Below, one piece after another: positions 10,180-21,285 of a DNA stretch of 64,000 nt. The stretch lies in contig JADDOH010023656.1 of the NCBI GenBank assembly GCA_016648135.1, positions 1 to 64,000 on the forward strand, in the 5' to 3' direction. A program made the position numbers and the translations under genes. The notes below the pieces were generated by a model. The model saw only the letters and a list, made by a program, of their open reading frames with translations, was not told where the DNA came from and ran no database searches. The stretch's first letter is position 1. The number at the start of each line of letters is the position of its first letter. Origin of the DNA: Agrypnia vestita. Its lineage: Eukaryota > Arthropoda > Insecta > Trichoptera > Phryganeidae.

Positions 10180-11185
10180 ACAAAGTAACTGCAGAATCAA
10201 TCGATAATATATAATTTTCTATTCACGCAACACACGCGCCACGTGGCGACAAATTATGTTCTGAGTTTCGTCGCCCTCGTGGCGATTATTATTATCACTG
10301 TTTCTGAATAATCCGATAGGAGGACTGAGCGGTTTAGATTTTGGCTAAATTTATTTATTTGATTCGATAGAAACGCTATTTTGGTGTCTTCTCGCTGGCA
10401 GTATTGTCCATACGCGTCACTTCCGCTCTTGGCAGTATACAATATACAGCACGTAGTTCTTGTACGTAACCAGTGAATGTGACCACACCTCTAGTGTAGT
10501 GTAATCCCTCCAATAATAAACACTTACTTCGCACACCCTGAAAATTTATTAATCGCAATGCTGACCGACTTGTTTCAACTACCACTATAAAATTGGATGC
10601 ATTTTCTTATACAGATCTTATTGACTGGCAGGAGAATATATCCTCAAAATTCGATAATAAGAAAGATTTTTCGGCTGTTTCAAACATTATAAAAATAATA
10701 ATATTGATGCCATTTTTATAAACATTTTCTTGCAATAAGTAAATTTAACTCGTACAAGTATATTTAGTTTTATTATTTAACTTTTTTATGCATTTTCAAA
10801 CTTTTAAAATCTTGTTGTAAAGACTCGTCAAAATGAGTTTTTTTTTCCAAAATACGTGTTCTTTAAAGTCGATCCGGAGGCAGAAGATGATATCCTATTT
10901 TAATAAAATTTTGTAAGTGAGCTAAAAACATAATTTAGCACCCCTTTCTTTCTGTGCCTAAAAAAAAATCATGCTTTTTTTTTTCGTACATCGGTGGCCC
11001 ACCCTAATACACAGTCAAGTATTACTACAGGTTTTATTGACTACGCGATTGTTACTGATCGATCGTAACCAGACCCTATGTACAAGTCTGGAAGGCCCGG
11101 GAACGGAAGAGGCCGCACGGTTTTATCGGCTCGCGACGCGGGTGGCGAGCACACAAAAACACCACATCTAGGATATTCATCCGTA
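10180..11185. other. Intronic sequence, nothing recognised
   Basis: AT-rich, with a short GC-richer part at 11080-11150. No domain, splice-flanked exon or repeat partner could be supported. Confidence 0.3.
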
Positions 11186-11850
11186 TTCTGAAAATAACAA
11201 TGTCTGGATCTTTAAGATCTTTATCCAACACTTAAATAGACGATAATAAAAATTAAAAATGTCCAGAGCGGATTTTGTAATTCTACGGCTCAAATACACT
11301 GCATTAAAAGATGATATAAGAAAGATTGTTTCTTACAAACGTATTAATTTCTTCATCCACAGCGTCCAGATGAAGTATCATGGCTAAACTTGTCATGACC
11401 GCGTTACCGCGTATTCAATTCTTCCCATATTGACATTTGACAGATAACAATTTACATCTTTCTCCCTCCCTCTATATCTATCTCATGTAGAAACTTACAG
11501 AAATAAACACCGACGTAAAGCTATGTCTCGTTTATTTTTAATTTTTATTATCGTCTATTAAGTGTTGGGATAAAGATCTTAAAGATCCAGACAAATCTGT
11601 CAAATGTCAGGATGGGAAGATTTGAATACGCGGTAACACCGAACGCGGTCATGACAAGTTTAGCCGTGACATTTCATCTGGACGCTGTGGATGAAGAAAT
11701 TAATACGTTTGTAAGAAACAATCATCTTTTAATACAATGTATTTGAGCCGTAGAATTACAAAATCCGCTCTGGACATTTTTAATTTTTATTATCGTCTAT
11801 TAAGTGTTGGGATAAAGATCTTATAGATCCAGACATTGTTATTTTCAGAA
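11186..11850. mobile_element. Long fold-back element, 665 bp
   Basis: Left and right arms of about 250 bp are inverted copies: TTCTGAAAATAACAATG at 11186 and CATTGTTATTTTCAGAA ending at 11850, with GTCCAGAGCGGATTTTGTAA and its complement inside. A third copy of the outer segment (TTTTATTATCGTCTATTAAG...AAGATCC) lies at 11538-11592 beside the centre. No transposase frame. It ends 69 bp before the exon at 11920, so hairpin formation could affect that splice site (inference). Confidence 0.75.
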
Positions 11851-11919
11851 TCGGGATTGACTCTATTTCTTTTTTGTGTAATGTGTGCACTAGTAAATGT
11901 TTTGAAACGAATTTTGCAG

Positions 11920-12014
11920 GGATTCCGGACCGGATGGAATCTTCGGTCCCGGGGGGCCCGTGCTGTATCCCCCGGGAGTGATCCTGAGCCTCGCGGCCGC
12001 TGCGCAGGAGCAAG
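11920..12014 (+). CDS. Internal exon (second from last) of the same gene
   Basis: The exon lies between a 3' splice site ending AATTTTGCAG, with a T-rich tract upstream, and the donor CAAG|GTATGC. The first base completes the Arg codon of the previous exon; 31 codons follow and one base is left over (phase 1). The protein is Gly/Pro rich then hydrophobic and Ala rich (GPGGPVLYPPGVILSL then AAAAQEQ). The GC-rich composition and in-frame junctions on both sides make this a real coding exon. I do not recognise the family. The conserved-looking hydrophobic stretch could be a short protein interaction motif (inference). Confidence 0.85.
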
Positions 12015-12420
12015 GTATGCGGGGTTAGTTGTGGCGCCACGCCTTCAAGATATATTATTCCTTCAATTTACCCATCTGACTTCTGTAGTCGAAAAGGGGA
12101 TCGATTTACGGATACACATGCTTATTTAGTGGGATGCTAATGAGCATACTGAAATAGAAAATTCAAGTGAACCAATAAATCAAAACAGTTTCCCGAGTTT
12201 CCATCCGCACATTTTTGATTTTAGTTTTTATAATTTTTATTGTAAGATTTGAATCATTCATGCCTTTTAATAATGTTTCATAAACATTATTTCTCGCTAT
12301 ATTATTTTTACACAACGGTGACCGAGTATTCCGCAGACATTCGTGATTCCTGTAATAAGTCACGAAAAGTAATGTTTTATCATCTCCCCAACGCGCCATA
12401 TTTGTTTCATCTGTCGCGGA
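12015..12420. other. Intronic sequence, nothing recognised
   Basis: Directly downstream of an exon. GATGCTAATGAGCATAC at 12132 is a small inverted repeat. No gene or repeat copy found. Confidence 0.3.
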
Positions 12421-12449
12421 CTGAGAAGATCGCATTGATAATACTAGCC

Positions 12450-12645
12450 GCGAAGCCCGCGAATGACATAAGCATGCTCATAATAAGCAAGCCTGTTCAC
12501 GCATGCTCCAAAGATACCCCTTCTCATGGTGAATGACAGTGGCATGCTCATTACTAGCAATGTGCGTACACACATGCCACTAATAAGCAAGGTCTAAAGA
12601 AGGTCGATCCTGCGCATGCTCACGTGCCACTAATAAGCATGTGTA
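12450..12645. repeat. Irregular array of GCATGC/AATAAGCA motifs
   Basis: About 200 bp contain repeated GCATGCTCA (12472, 12551, 12615), CATGCCACTAATAAGCA-like units (12572, 12620) and ATAATAAGCAAG. Spacing is irregular and motifs occur in both orientations. It may be a decayed minisatellite or a cluster of factor binding sites in the intron. Confidence 0.5.
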
Positions 12646-12689
12646 TTAGTAGCTCAATATCAGGCATAGACGTACTATAAATATAGACT

Positions 12690-13015
12690 TCTTTTTTGGG
12701 TCGCAATCCTAGGATTGGTCTGCAACAAGCACTCGCCCTCTCCACTCAGTGCACATCTCCGATAATCTGGTCTACGTAGCTTAATCTCGGGCGGCTTCTA
12801 CGATTGTTGCCTTCAACATTTCCCTTGAAGATGGTTAAAAGCAGGCCCGGATGCCTTATATTGTGGCCTATCCAAATTGCTCGCTGTTGGGCGATTCTGT
12901 TAAGGAGCCGCCTATTTTCGCCCACTCTGCTCAACAGCTCGTCGTTTCGGATGTGTTCTGACCAACGGATCCTCGCCATGCGCCTGTAGCACCACATCTC
13001 AAAAGTTTGTAGTAG
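12690..13015 (-). mobile_element. LINE family D 3' end (RT C-terminal region)
   Basis: The minus-strand frame encodes a segment ending WCYRRMARIRWSEHIRNDEL, followed by sequence like LLNRIAQQRAIWIGHN and EGNNRRSRPRLSYVDQI. This is the characteristic post-RT C-terminus of RTE/CR1-type LINEs. Plus-strand copies lie at 30743-31140 and 51625-52050. It is 5' truncated, as is usual for dead LINEs. Confidence 0.8.
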
Positions 13016-13369
13016 TACAGTTTTGAAATAGTACTTCGTATAGTTCATTGAAGCAGATGAAGTGTTGTATGTTTGGGTACCTACTACAAATGAAGCGCAC
13101 ACTCTGAAGTCTTTAAATTGGTGAACGTGTGCGTGTTGAAGTCTTCATTCTGAAATGAAGTTTTTCCCTTCGCTAGTTGGGTGTCCTCAATTTTAAAAAA
13201 TTGACTCAAGTAAGTATTAGCATAGTTATTACACTTTACAGTTTCGTAATTATGTCATATTTTTTGACACTTGAAAAGCTTTATCTAAGGACAAAGTGTA
13301 AATCATAGATAATGTTAAATCATTTACAATTCCGACAAAACTTACTTTATTCCTTTTTCAATAAAAAAA

Positions 13370-14310
13370 CCGACAATCCCTTCAAATTTACAAATTATTG
13401 TACATGACACCAACTGCAAAAAAACTAACTGCAATGACAAATGCTCAACCCTAGAATCTAAAAGAGAACTAAAATACCTTGGTGTAATAATAGACCAACA
13501 CCTAAAATGACACAGCCACATTAGCTAGTTGGTCAAAAGAATAAGGAAATGCATATATATGTTCATAAGATTGCGTAACACACTAACCATAGATAATTTA
13601 AAAATGGTTTATTACGCTTCTGTCCATGCACTACTCCAATATGGAATCATTGGATGGGGAGGGGCGTATAATAACATCATAAACACAGTGAAAGTAATCC
13701 AAAGATCAATTATAAAAGTAATATTAAAAAAAAGAAAAACCTTCTCTACACAATTACTTTTCTCTAAATTCCAAGTTCCAAAATTAGAGAATGTTTACAA
13801 AAAAACGTCAATTATACAACTAATTAAAGAAAACATAACTGCTAAATTTGAAAAAAACACATCATTAAGATTCAAAAATAATTTTAAAATCCCAAAATAT
13901 AATACCAAACTGTGTCAACAAAACTACATATACTTGGGCATAAAAAACTTCAATAACCTACCTACAGATATTAAGAAAATCGATGACTTACAACAATTAA
14001 AGAAAAAAATAAACCATCACTTTAGATCGATACAATTTGACAATGCATAACAAGTCATATAGCTAACAAGACATATAGCAATGACATATAGCTAACAAGA
14101 CATATAGCAATTGACAATGCATAACAAGACATATAGCTAAGGAACAAATAAGCCAAATCCAAAATAAACTAATAAAGTGTAAGCCCCTCACCAAGCACAT
14201 GAGCAAGTCTCATTTTTGGAGAGGCAAATCAATAAAATAAAATGTATCTAAGTAGATTGTAATAGACAAATGTATTATGATTTAAATGTAGTTTTAATAT
14301 TAAATAAAAA
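13370..14310 (+). mobile_element. LINE family G fragment (jockey/CR1-like) with 3' tail
   Basis: A decayed frame gives LKYLGVIIDQHLK, then after stops a 173-codon frame (13529-14050) with YASVHALLQYGIIGWGGAYN, VIQRSIIKVILKK and FNNLPTDIKKI. This is the thumb and C-terminal region of a non-LTR reverse transcriptase. At about 14175-14225 the 3' UTR holds CCCCTCACC...GGAGAGG, a hairpin-like motif, then an A-rich end. A related copy is at 50725-51605. Confidence 0.8.
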
Positions 14311-14319
14311 AAAAATTAA

Positions 14320-14800
14320 AATAAAAATTAAAAAAAAATTATGTAAATCATTTATTTGAAAATAATTTTATTCATTGATAATAACATAATGTTTGTAGGA
14401 ACTCTTTGTATTTTTGTTGTTTAATATTTTTTTCATTTTTATGGTTTGGGCTTTGTTCTAAGATAAAGTAATTCATATATCATAATACATGGTGAAAATT
14501 TCGAAACTTTTAAGTGTTATAATCTTGTACAATATTTAATTACAAGAGTAAATTCTGTTTTATTTTGAAATCTAGGCACTCAACTATGTCGAGGGTAATT
14601 ATTCTCAAAAAGATCCGTTACACCACCCACCGTCTACAATTATGCCGAGACGTTTACTGTCAGTAATTTTCACTTTCAAACTCGTCATTGGTGAAAAACG
14701 TCCGTGACCAGTGAATATGCTACTCGGTCCCACTCGGCTCTTCCCACCCCTTAACATATTTTGAAACCAGAAATTATCTCATATTGCCACACTTTACTAA
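14320..14800. other. AT-rich intronic sequence
   Basis: No feature supported. Confidence 0.25.
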
Positions 14801-14804
14801 TATC

Positions 14805-14995
14805 ATTAGCAAGCTTGAGTAGCTTGTTGGTCTTGTGTTTAGGACTCTCGCCTCGTGATCCAAAGTCGCGAACCTCACTCCAGACCAGCAAGTTAGCCCT
14901 ATTTTCATAGCTCAGGTGTTTAGCTTAGCTTAAAAACAGTAAGAATATTGATGTGACACGTACCTATTCTGTGTTCGCATCTTTATTACAAAAAA
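14805..14995 (+). repeat. tRNA-derived SINE
   Basis: It begins with a tRNA-like head (GTAGCTTGTTGGTC, then GACTCTCGCCTCGTGATCC). The B box is damaged by a small deletion (GTCGCGAACCTCAC instead of GGTCGCGGGTTCGAACCTC). The body and end match the minus-strand copy at 616-783. Confidence 0.7.
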
Positions 14996-15039
14996 AATCA
15001 TCAGTAGAATGTTTATAATTAGCACAGTTTACTATTTCT

Positions 15040-15600
15040 TATCTTATGTATGTTAATTTAGGATTTGTTGTTCATTTTTGAGAAATAAATAAAATATTAA
15101 TTAAAAAGTTATTGTTCCACCACGCAAACGCTAGACCGCAAAAACCTACAAAAAACTAGAGATCTGGCACTACGCTTGGTCGTCCTCTCTCGAGGCGCTG
15201 GTGACACCCCGCTCGTCACATGGAGAATGTTAAGATTGCCTTTTCAAAGATGTCCTCGTATGTCCATATATCTTCCCAAAAATTGTACTATACGATGGTA
15301 CACCCATGAAGTGTGACCTTCTCCTACAAGATAGATAGATGAAATAAAGGTCCTCTTTAAATGATGCTATCGGAACGACTCAGAACGTAAGGAGGTATAG
15401 AGATGTGTTGTGCATCAAGTTTCAGAGAGATAATAAATGATCACACGATGATGAAGAAGAATACGACAGACCTTGTCTCCTAAATTTTATCTACAACCCT
15501 AATAAGGAAAAAATAAAAGCTAAAACTAGACCATTACCCACCTTAAATCAATCATGACAAATCATGATTTATGTTAGGTTTGGTTAAGAAGCGTGATATA
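15040..15600. other. Intronic sequence, possible LINE 3' remnant
   Basis: At 15125-15475 the sequence is GC-richer, and ATGATGAAGAAGAAT at the end resembles the trinucleotide tails of RTE-type LINEs in this window. No RT motif could be read, so the assignment stays open. Confidence 0.3.
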
Positions 15601-15650
15601 GTTATGTTTTTATTTGCGCCATATTAAGATCTTGTAACCGTGACTTCCAG

Positions 15651-15841
15651 GTGGTGCCGGCCAACCGCAGTTCATCACCATCCCTCTCTCCATGGCCATG
15701 GCTGCGGCGGCCGCCTCGCAGACCACCACCACCCAGGCGCACCAGCTCTCCCAGCAGCAGCAGCAGCAGCACCATCACCACCAGCAGCAAAGCAACCAGA
15801 GCAACGGGCTGCAGGACCTGTCGAGGACCGGGAGGAAGTGA
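15651..15841 (+). CDS. Last coding exon with Gln/His-rich C-terminus
   Basis: The exon follows an acceptor ending TGACTTCCAG. Its first two bases complete a Gly codon from the previous exon, then 62 codons run to a TGA at 15839-15841. The encoded tail starts GAGQPQFITIPLSMAMAAAA, then a Thr run, then six Gln, four His and three Gln, and ends SNGLQDLSRTGRK. Homopolymeric Gln/His and Ala runs are common in insect transcription factors and other nuclear regulators, so such a role is a fair inference, but no DNA-binding domain lies in the visible part. The three exons give 132 residues of C-terminus. Overlapping open frames on both strands here are shadows of the GC-rich codons. Confidence 0.88.
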
Positions 15842-16122
15842 CGCGGCCGGGACGCGGTCACGATGACGCATTAGCAATACTGAATCAAATAACTGCCACA
15901 TTTTGGGGCTGAGGGATTTTTAAACCTTCCGTTTCTGGAATGGAATTCTGTGTAGCCTTGTAACATAGTTGTACGGCCTAATGTTTTCTTCTCTTTGACC
16001 ATCATTGTGTATCAGGACCTTGAATAATTGTACGAACATTGTCCCGAATATTTTTCACTTACATATGTAGTAACTAGTTCACAAGAACCCCAGAAAGACC
16101 CTCGTTGAACCAAATATGTAAA

Positions 16123-16614
16123 CAGGATTGTTTGTAAAACATTAATAAGCTTGCAGGTCTATGTTCCTGCTTTGATTATGAGTCGAAAATGTTGAAGCAG
16201 CCATTATGCAATATCAAAGTTTGCATTTTAAAAATATTTCAGACTAATTTTTTACAAAATGTTGAAATCTCATTACAGTAACTTATATCGATTACGAAAA
16301 ATTCATTTGTTTCAATACAAGTTAAATAAAATGATAAAAACCCCGCAAAAATTCCCATTGGGACGTTTTCCAATTGGAATTGAAAGGTTTATTTAAATTT
16401 ATTTAACTTGTATTAAAGAGAATCAATTTTTCATATTCGATATAACTTACTGTAATGACAGTCCAACGTTTTACAAAAAAGAAGTCAGAAACATTGAAAA
16501 AAAAATGCAAACCTAGATGTCGCATATCTCCGTAACTATTGATATTAGGTCATGTTTACTTGGACATTTTCCACTCATAATTAAAGCGAGGTTATTAATT
16601 TCCAAATAACCCTG
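16123..16614. mobile_element. Fold-back repeat family I
   Basis: A palindrome of about 490 bp. The left half runs CAGGATT...AATAAGCTTGCAGG...CTCATTACAGTAACTTATA; the right half is its complement, ending CAAATAACCCTG, then TATA. Related copies lie at 26108-26610 and 43757-44258, with halves or fragments at 41785-41905, 45050-45200, 54955-55152 and 59700-59790. No coding content; MITE-like. Confidence 0.75.
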
Positions 16615-18996
16615 TATATGAATAGTAGAAGATGCATATTCATCGCACTGGTGCAACACTCGTCATTGTCCTGCACCGGAAACCAATGGTGGATTCAATT
16701 ACCTAATCTTCTTCAACAAGCTTAGAGCATATTCGTCTTTGTCGGACAGTGCTTTACTCCAGAAAAATTTTCAATCGTTCTTAAAAATAATGATGATAAT
16801 TTACTCTATCCCCAATTTAAATAATTATTTACCTACAACAGCATTAAGATTATCCAATTTTTAAATTTGTGACAATAGACTTGGATTTGTTTGATTTCTA
16901 TTAAAAAAATGTAAATTCAGATCTGAATTGTATCCATCTTATTTCATTTTACTTCTAAGGATATTTGCATTTCAATATATTTTATATCAGTATCCTTTCA
17001 AAAAATCCCTCTACGCATAACGCATGTGACATTAGATGTATGTAACAAATTATTTTATGTTAATCGATACAGATTTATTGTCACACGTTAAAAATATTTT
17101 AAAGCGAAACGAATACCATATGATATATCTTTTGGGCCCTCAGTTGTAGCTATATTGTTTTTTAGCATTACAATGTGCGAACGAAGAGAGTGAATCCTTG
17201 GTTGTTTATAAATGATCATTTTATATCAAAACAGAATCGTAAAAATTTGGTCAATTTTTGGTTAAATAGTTTTTTCCAAATACTTTGTTCTGTAATACCG
17301 GCTTTTAAAATGTATTACCGGCCAATTAGACACTAATAACAATACAAATATGTTATTGATTCATCTTTTTTAGTTTGTATAATTAAGTATAACATTTGTT
17401 AGCGACTTCTTAGTAGGTACTTATTGATTTCTTAAATTGTGTTGTCCAATTATGTAGTACTGTATACCTACATAAAGACTTGTAGAGTGGTCTTCACCAA
17501 TACGGGGGAAACTATCCGAAAAATGTTAGTGGAATTAACAGAGACCTTTGTAGAAGAATCTGATGGCAGTTAATACCCACCCTCGAGTTGTCATGATGTT
17601 GTGTACTTGAAGAGATTTTCTATGTAATTGCAATGCAGAACCTGAGGGTCGAATCAAACAAGACACATTTAAGTTCGAAAATTACACTTTGTTCAGTTGG
17701 GATTTTTTATTTTATTTTTTAACTTACTCAATACCATCTTATGTATAATATCCCAATTTCTATTTGAGCGACACCCATATTGAAATATGAAAGGTAACAG
17801 ATATATCATACTGAAGTAAAATTCCTTTTAAATACACAAATCAGGTGGATATGTAACATTTTTTTTCAAGATACATTATTGAAATGGAAAACAAATAAGA
17901 TTTCCATTTCTGTTGACGGATTTTATTACAATTGGAAAACTGTAATGCTGGTATGTACACTGTAGACGGATAATTATTTAAATGATATCTTTTGTATATG
18001 TCTCACACCCATCATAGAAATATTAATATTCTTAATATCAAAAGTATTAACAAACTGTATATTTTTTATTTGATTTCGTCCATTAAAAAAACAGAGTATT
18101 TGGCAACACTCGATATTAATCTAGGGCCTATGGTGGTGACGTTGAGTTTAAATCATATGCATCACGTAGAGGATCTTACGTGGGACATAAAAGTTAAAAT
18201 AAATTCAAATATATTATATGTATACTTAATGAAAATATATATGGTTTAAAATTTTATTTTATGTTTAATGATTATGTAACAAAAGCCTTATTATGTTGTC
18301 TGATGATCTGAAACTAAACAAAAATTTTGCAGAGAATTTTTTAAAGGGACGTTATCTGCGTCGTATTAGATTCATCCATCAATTTTTGTCCGAAACAAGA
18401 GCGTTTGAGGTTGAATTTCAATTTTGAATATATTAAAAGCCACAAAAAACAGTTCTCTTTTCTAGGCTACATAGTAGGCTCAAAGTTTAATATAAAACAA
18501 AATTAACACAAAAGTATTCTTGATTATGTGAAGTAAATTTTCAAGGGAACATTTGACACGTGGCAATAAGTTCTGTTGAGGTGAGTATTTTGTGTTTCAA
18601 AGAGTAATAATTTTTGATGTGTAATGAGTACGTATTTGTATCCCGAAAGGGAATAGACGACAAGAGTATGACTGACATGAAGAAGTGGTTTTGTTGTTAA
18701 TATCATCATATTTAGGTATATGTGAAGTCTCACAATAATATTTTTCTACCATCCAACTACATCTTTGCACTTTACTGAGAAGCTTATTCGTAATCAACAT
18801 TAACCCCTTCAGATATAAATAAATTTCCTCAAAGAATTTTTATCTCATATTTGTGTCGGGGGGCATTAAAAAGCATGAAATAATTTAAAATATTGTTTTT
18901 AATTATTATTTATTTTGTACATTGAGTTGTATGCAATATTTCATACGTGTACAGTTTTCTGGGAAGGAAGGAAAGAATAAAAAATTATTTAACAAG

Positions 18997-19215
18997 TTTT
19001 ATCTTAGAAATATTCATATTTCATCATCCATCATCATTATTTTCCTAGTCCTAGTAATCTCGACAAGGTGCTTCCATATTACCCTGTCTTGTGCTACTTC
19101 CACATGAGAACCAGTGCAGACCCATTCTGTTTTCATACACATTTTTGTCCCAGCTTAATCTGGAGCGACCTACCAGCCATCTTCCTTCCGGGGTTGCCAA
19201 GACGATTCTTCTTGG
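18997..19215 (-). mobile_element. LINE 3' end, short minus-strand fragment
   Basis: The minus strand encodes text like RSRLSWDKNVYENRMGL, matches the style of RTE C-termini (a ...GRSRLSWD motif) and ends in an ATGATGGATGATG tail. It lies antisense inside the 3' flank of the gene. Confidence 0.5.
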
Positions 19216-19869
19216 TACATATTCATATTTGATGACTATTTATATGTACTGAATAAAATGTATACATGGTAACATATATTTGTTTAGTATTTTTTTGAGA
19301 GGGGGCAAAGATCGTTAAGACACTTCAGACAATAGAAATATTGAATATTTTTTCAATAATACATGTAATAAAATTAATATTGAAATATCTTTTTTTGTTT
19401 TTGATTGTCTTTGGATTTTTTTTTAATATGTCACTCCACAGATAACAAAAGATAAAATAGTAAAGATAAATGATTTTTCATGAAATAGCTTTCTTATTTA
19501 GATCATGCGTGAAAATACAGGCTTGCATCCAAATTGAAATATACATCGTGTCTGAAGAGGTTAAGGAGTAAATGATTGAAATGTGCAAGTTTAGAAAAAT
19601 AAACAGAGCCCAAATCTTAGAAATCTCGTGTTTTTTTATCTTTTTCGTTTTAGGAAAATCACACAGGTAATAAAAATTGTAAGATTATAGTTACAATTTA
19701 TTGAAGAATTATTTCTTTCTTTTGATTGACCATCTTTGCAATTTTCTCGCTTTTAGTCAGTATTTAAAATATTTTTATATTAGTGTAAAATTATTTTTAA
19801 ACAGTCATCTCCTTTTTTCTTTGATTATCTGGGTTTGAAGTAATGATGGTATTTTAACCAGTTACACAC

Positions 19870-20026
19870 TAACCGGTATTTGATCTAATTGCGTCGATTA
19901 TCGGCAACTGATTTTTTGCAATTCGATGAGCAACAGTCGGCGCTAGACAACAATTATATCTTAGTAATCAATCATCGATACAATCCGACACAAATCCCAA
20001 ATAAATGTACCCTAAATAACCGGTTT
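19870..20026. repeat. Palindromic repeat family J, second copy
   Basis: AACCGGTATT and AATAACCGGTTTAG form inverted outer ends. The interior shares TTGCGTCGATTA and ACAATTATATCTTAGT with 7165-7345. Confidence 0.55.
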
Positions 20027-20805
20027 AGCCCATCACCAGTTTAAAGAGCATTTTACGATTACTATCAAACAAAAAAAAAAATTATCAATGTAATATGGTA
20101 ATTTATTTATATTTATTACAATAATAAATATAGTATAGCGTTTACTGGAAAGTTCCTGCATTTTTTTCATATCCTCTTACACTTATAAAATTGCAGTTTA
20201 TTAGACAACTCTTGAATTATTGTTGAGATTTTAATAATGGTTGATTTGATTTCATTAATGCATTATCAATTTATTCGAATTTAACCATCCAGACAATATT
20301 TGAAACCATTTTTTATATGACTATAAATTCACATTAGGTATAAACCTTATACATTGGTCAAGGTTTTTTTTTTAATAAGATAGCATTGTTTATTATAAAA
20401 TTCACACATAAGTCACAAAAGGAAAAATACAAAATGTCGTGACTGGTCATAATTGAATGATGATGGACTTATGAAAAAAATAGTGGAACATTCTGGTATG
20501 GCTGTTGTATTCTGTTTTATTATTATAATTATTTCAATTCTAAACTAAAATTCATTCAAGGATATTAAATTCACTGACGATAACAATGAGATTGAAAATC
20601 AGTTAGTTATGTACTTTAATTCAGTTGATGTGTTTTTCATAACATTTCATCCCAAAACCATTTTAAATACACATATTTTTAATATTGACAATTGTGTAAT
20701 ATTGTATCAACTTGCTTCAATTGTACCTAGGTATTTATTAAAATAAATTGAATTATTATTCAAATTCAAGTAGAATAATACTTGTATGTATATTATACTA
20801 ATGTA

Positions 20806-21285
20806 CAGGATGGGCATAAAGTTTAAAGACAGAGGCATTTTAATTAATGTCATTTTCAATGCGGTTTCCATATTTAGCGGTACACACTTTATTTTGAGTA
20901 ATTGTCATATATAATGCAGTAGTGCATTATTTGGAAAATCTAGTTGCGACGTGTCACTTCAGAAGAGTCATGTTGTCGATTTTCATCAAATAATGCTCCT
21001 ACATACCCTAGAATACAGAATGAAGGGGATAACGATCTAGAGTAGTCTAAGAGACCATTAAATATAGACAAATTAACAATTTTTTAACAGAAAAATATGA
21101 TTTATTCAGTGAACATCTATGGTATTATTCTTTCATTACTATATTAAGTTAATTTTGCAAAATGCGTCAACATATGAATCGCGAAAATGGAAAACGCATT
21201 AAAAATGTCTATAAATAATTTTAAAATGTCAAAATTAAAATATTCTCTGTGCCCAGACTTCAAGCTCACTCTGTATAATGCTACA
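20806..21285. mobile_element. TIR element
   Basis: The left end (TACAGGATGGGCATAAAGTTT...CATTTTAATT) and right end (AATTAAAATATTCTCTGTGCC...CACTCTGTATA) are diverged inverted repeats of about 40 bp with TA at the borders. The interior is AT-rich with no coding. It resembles family I in its CAGGnTG...CnCTCTGTA ends. Confidence 0.45.

Noticed and set aside
15602..15912. Overlapping 71- to 99-codon frames on both strands over the last exon
   Set aside because: They are shadows of the GC-rich coding exon; the exon frame is fixed by phase-consistent splicing with two upstream exons.
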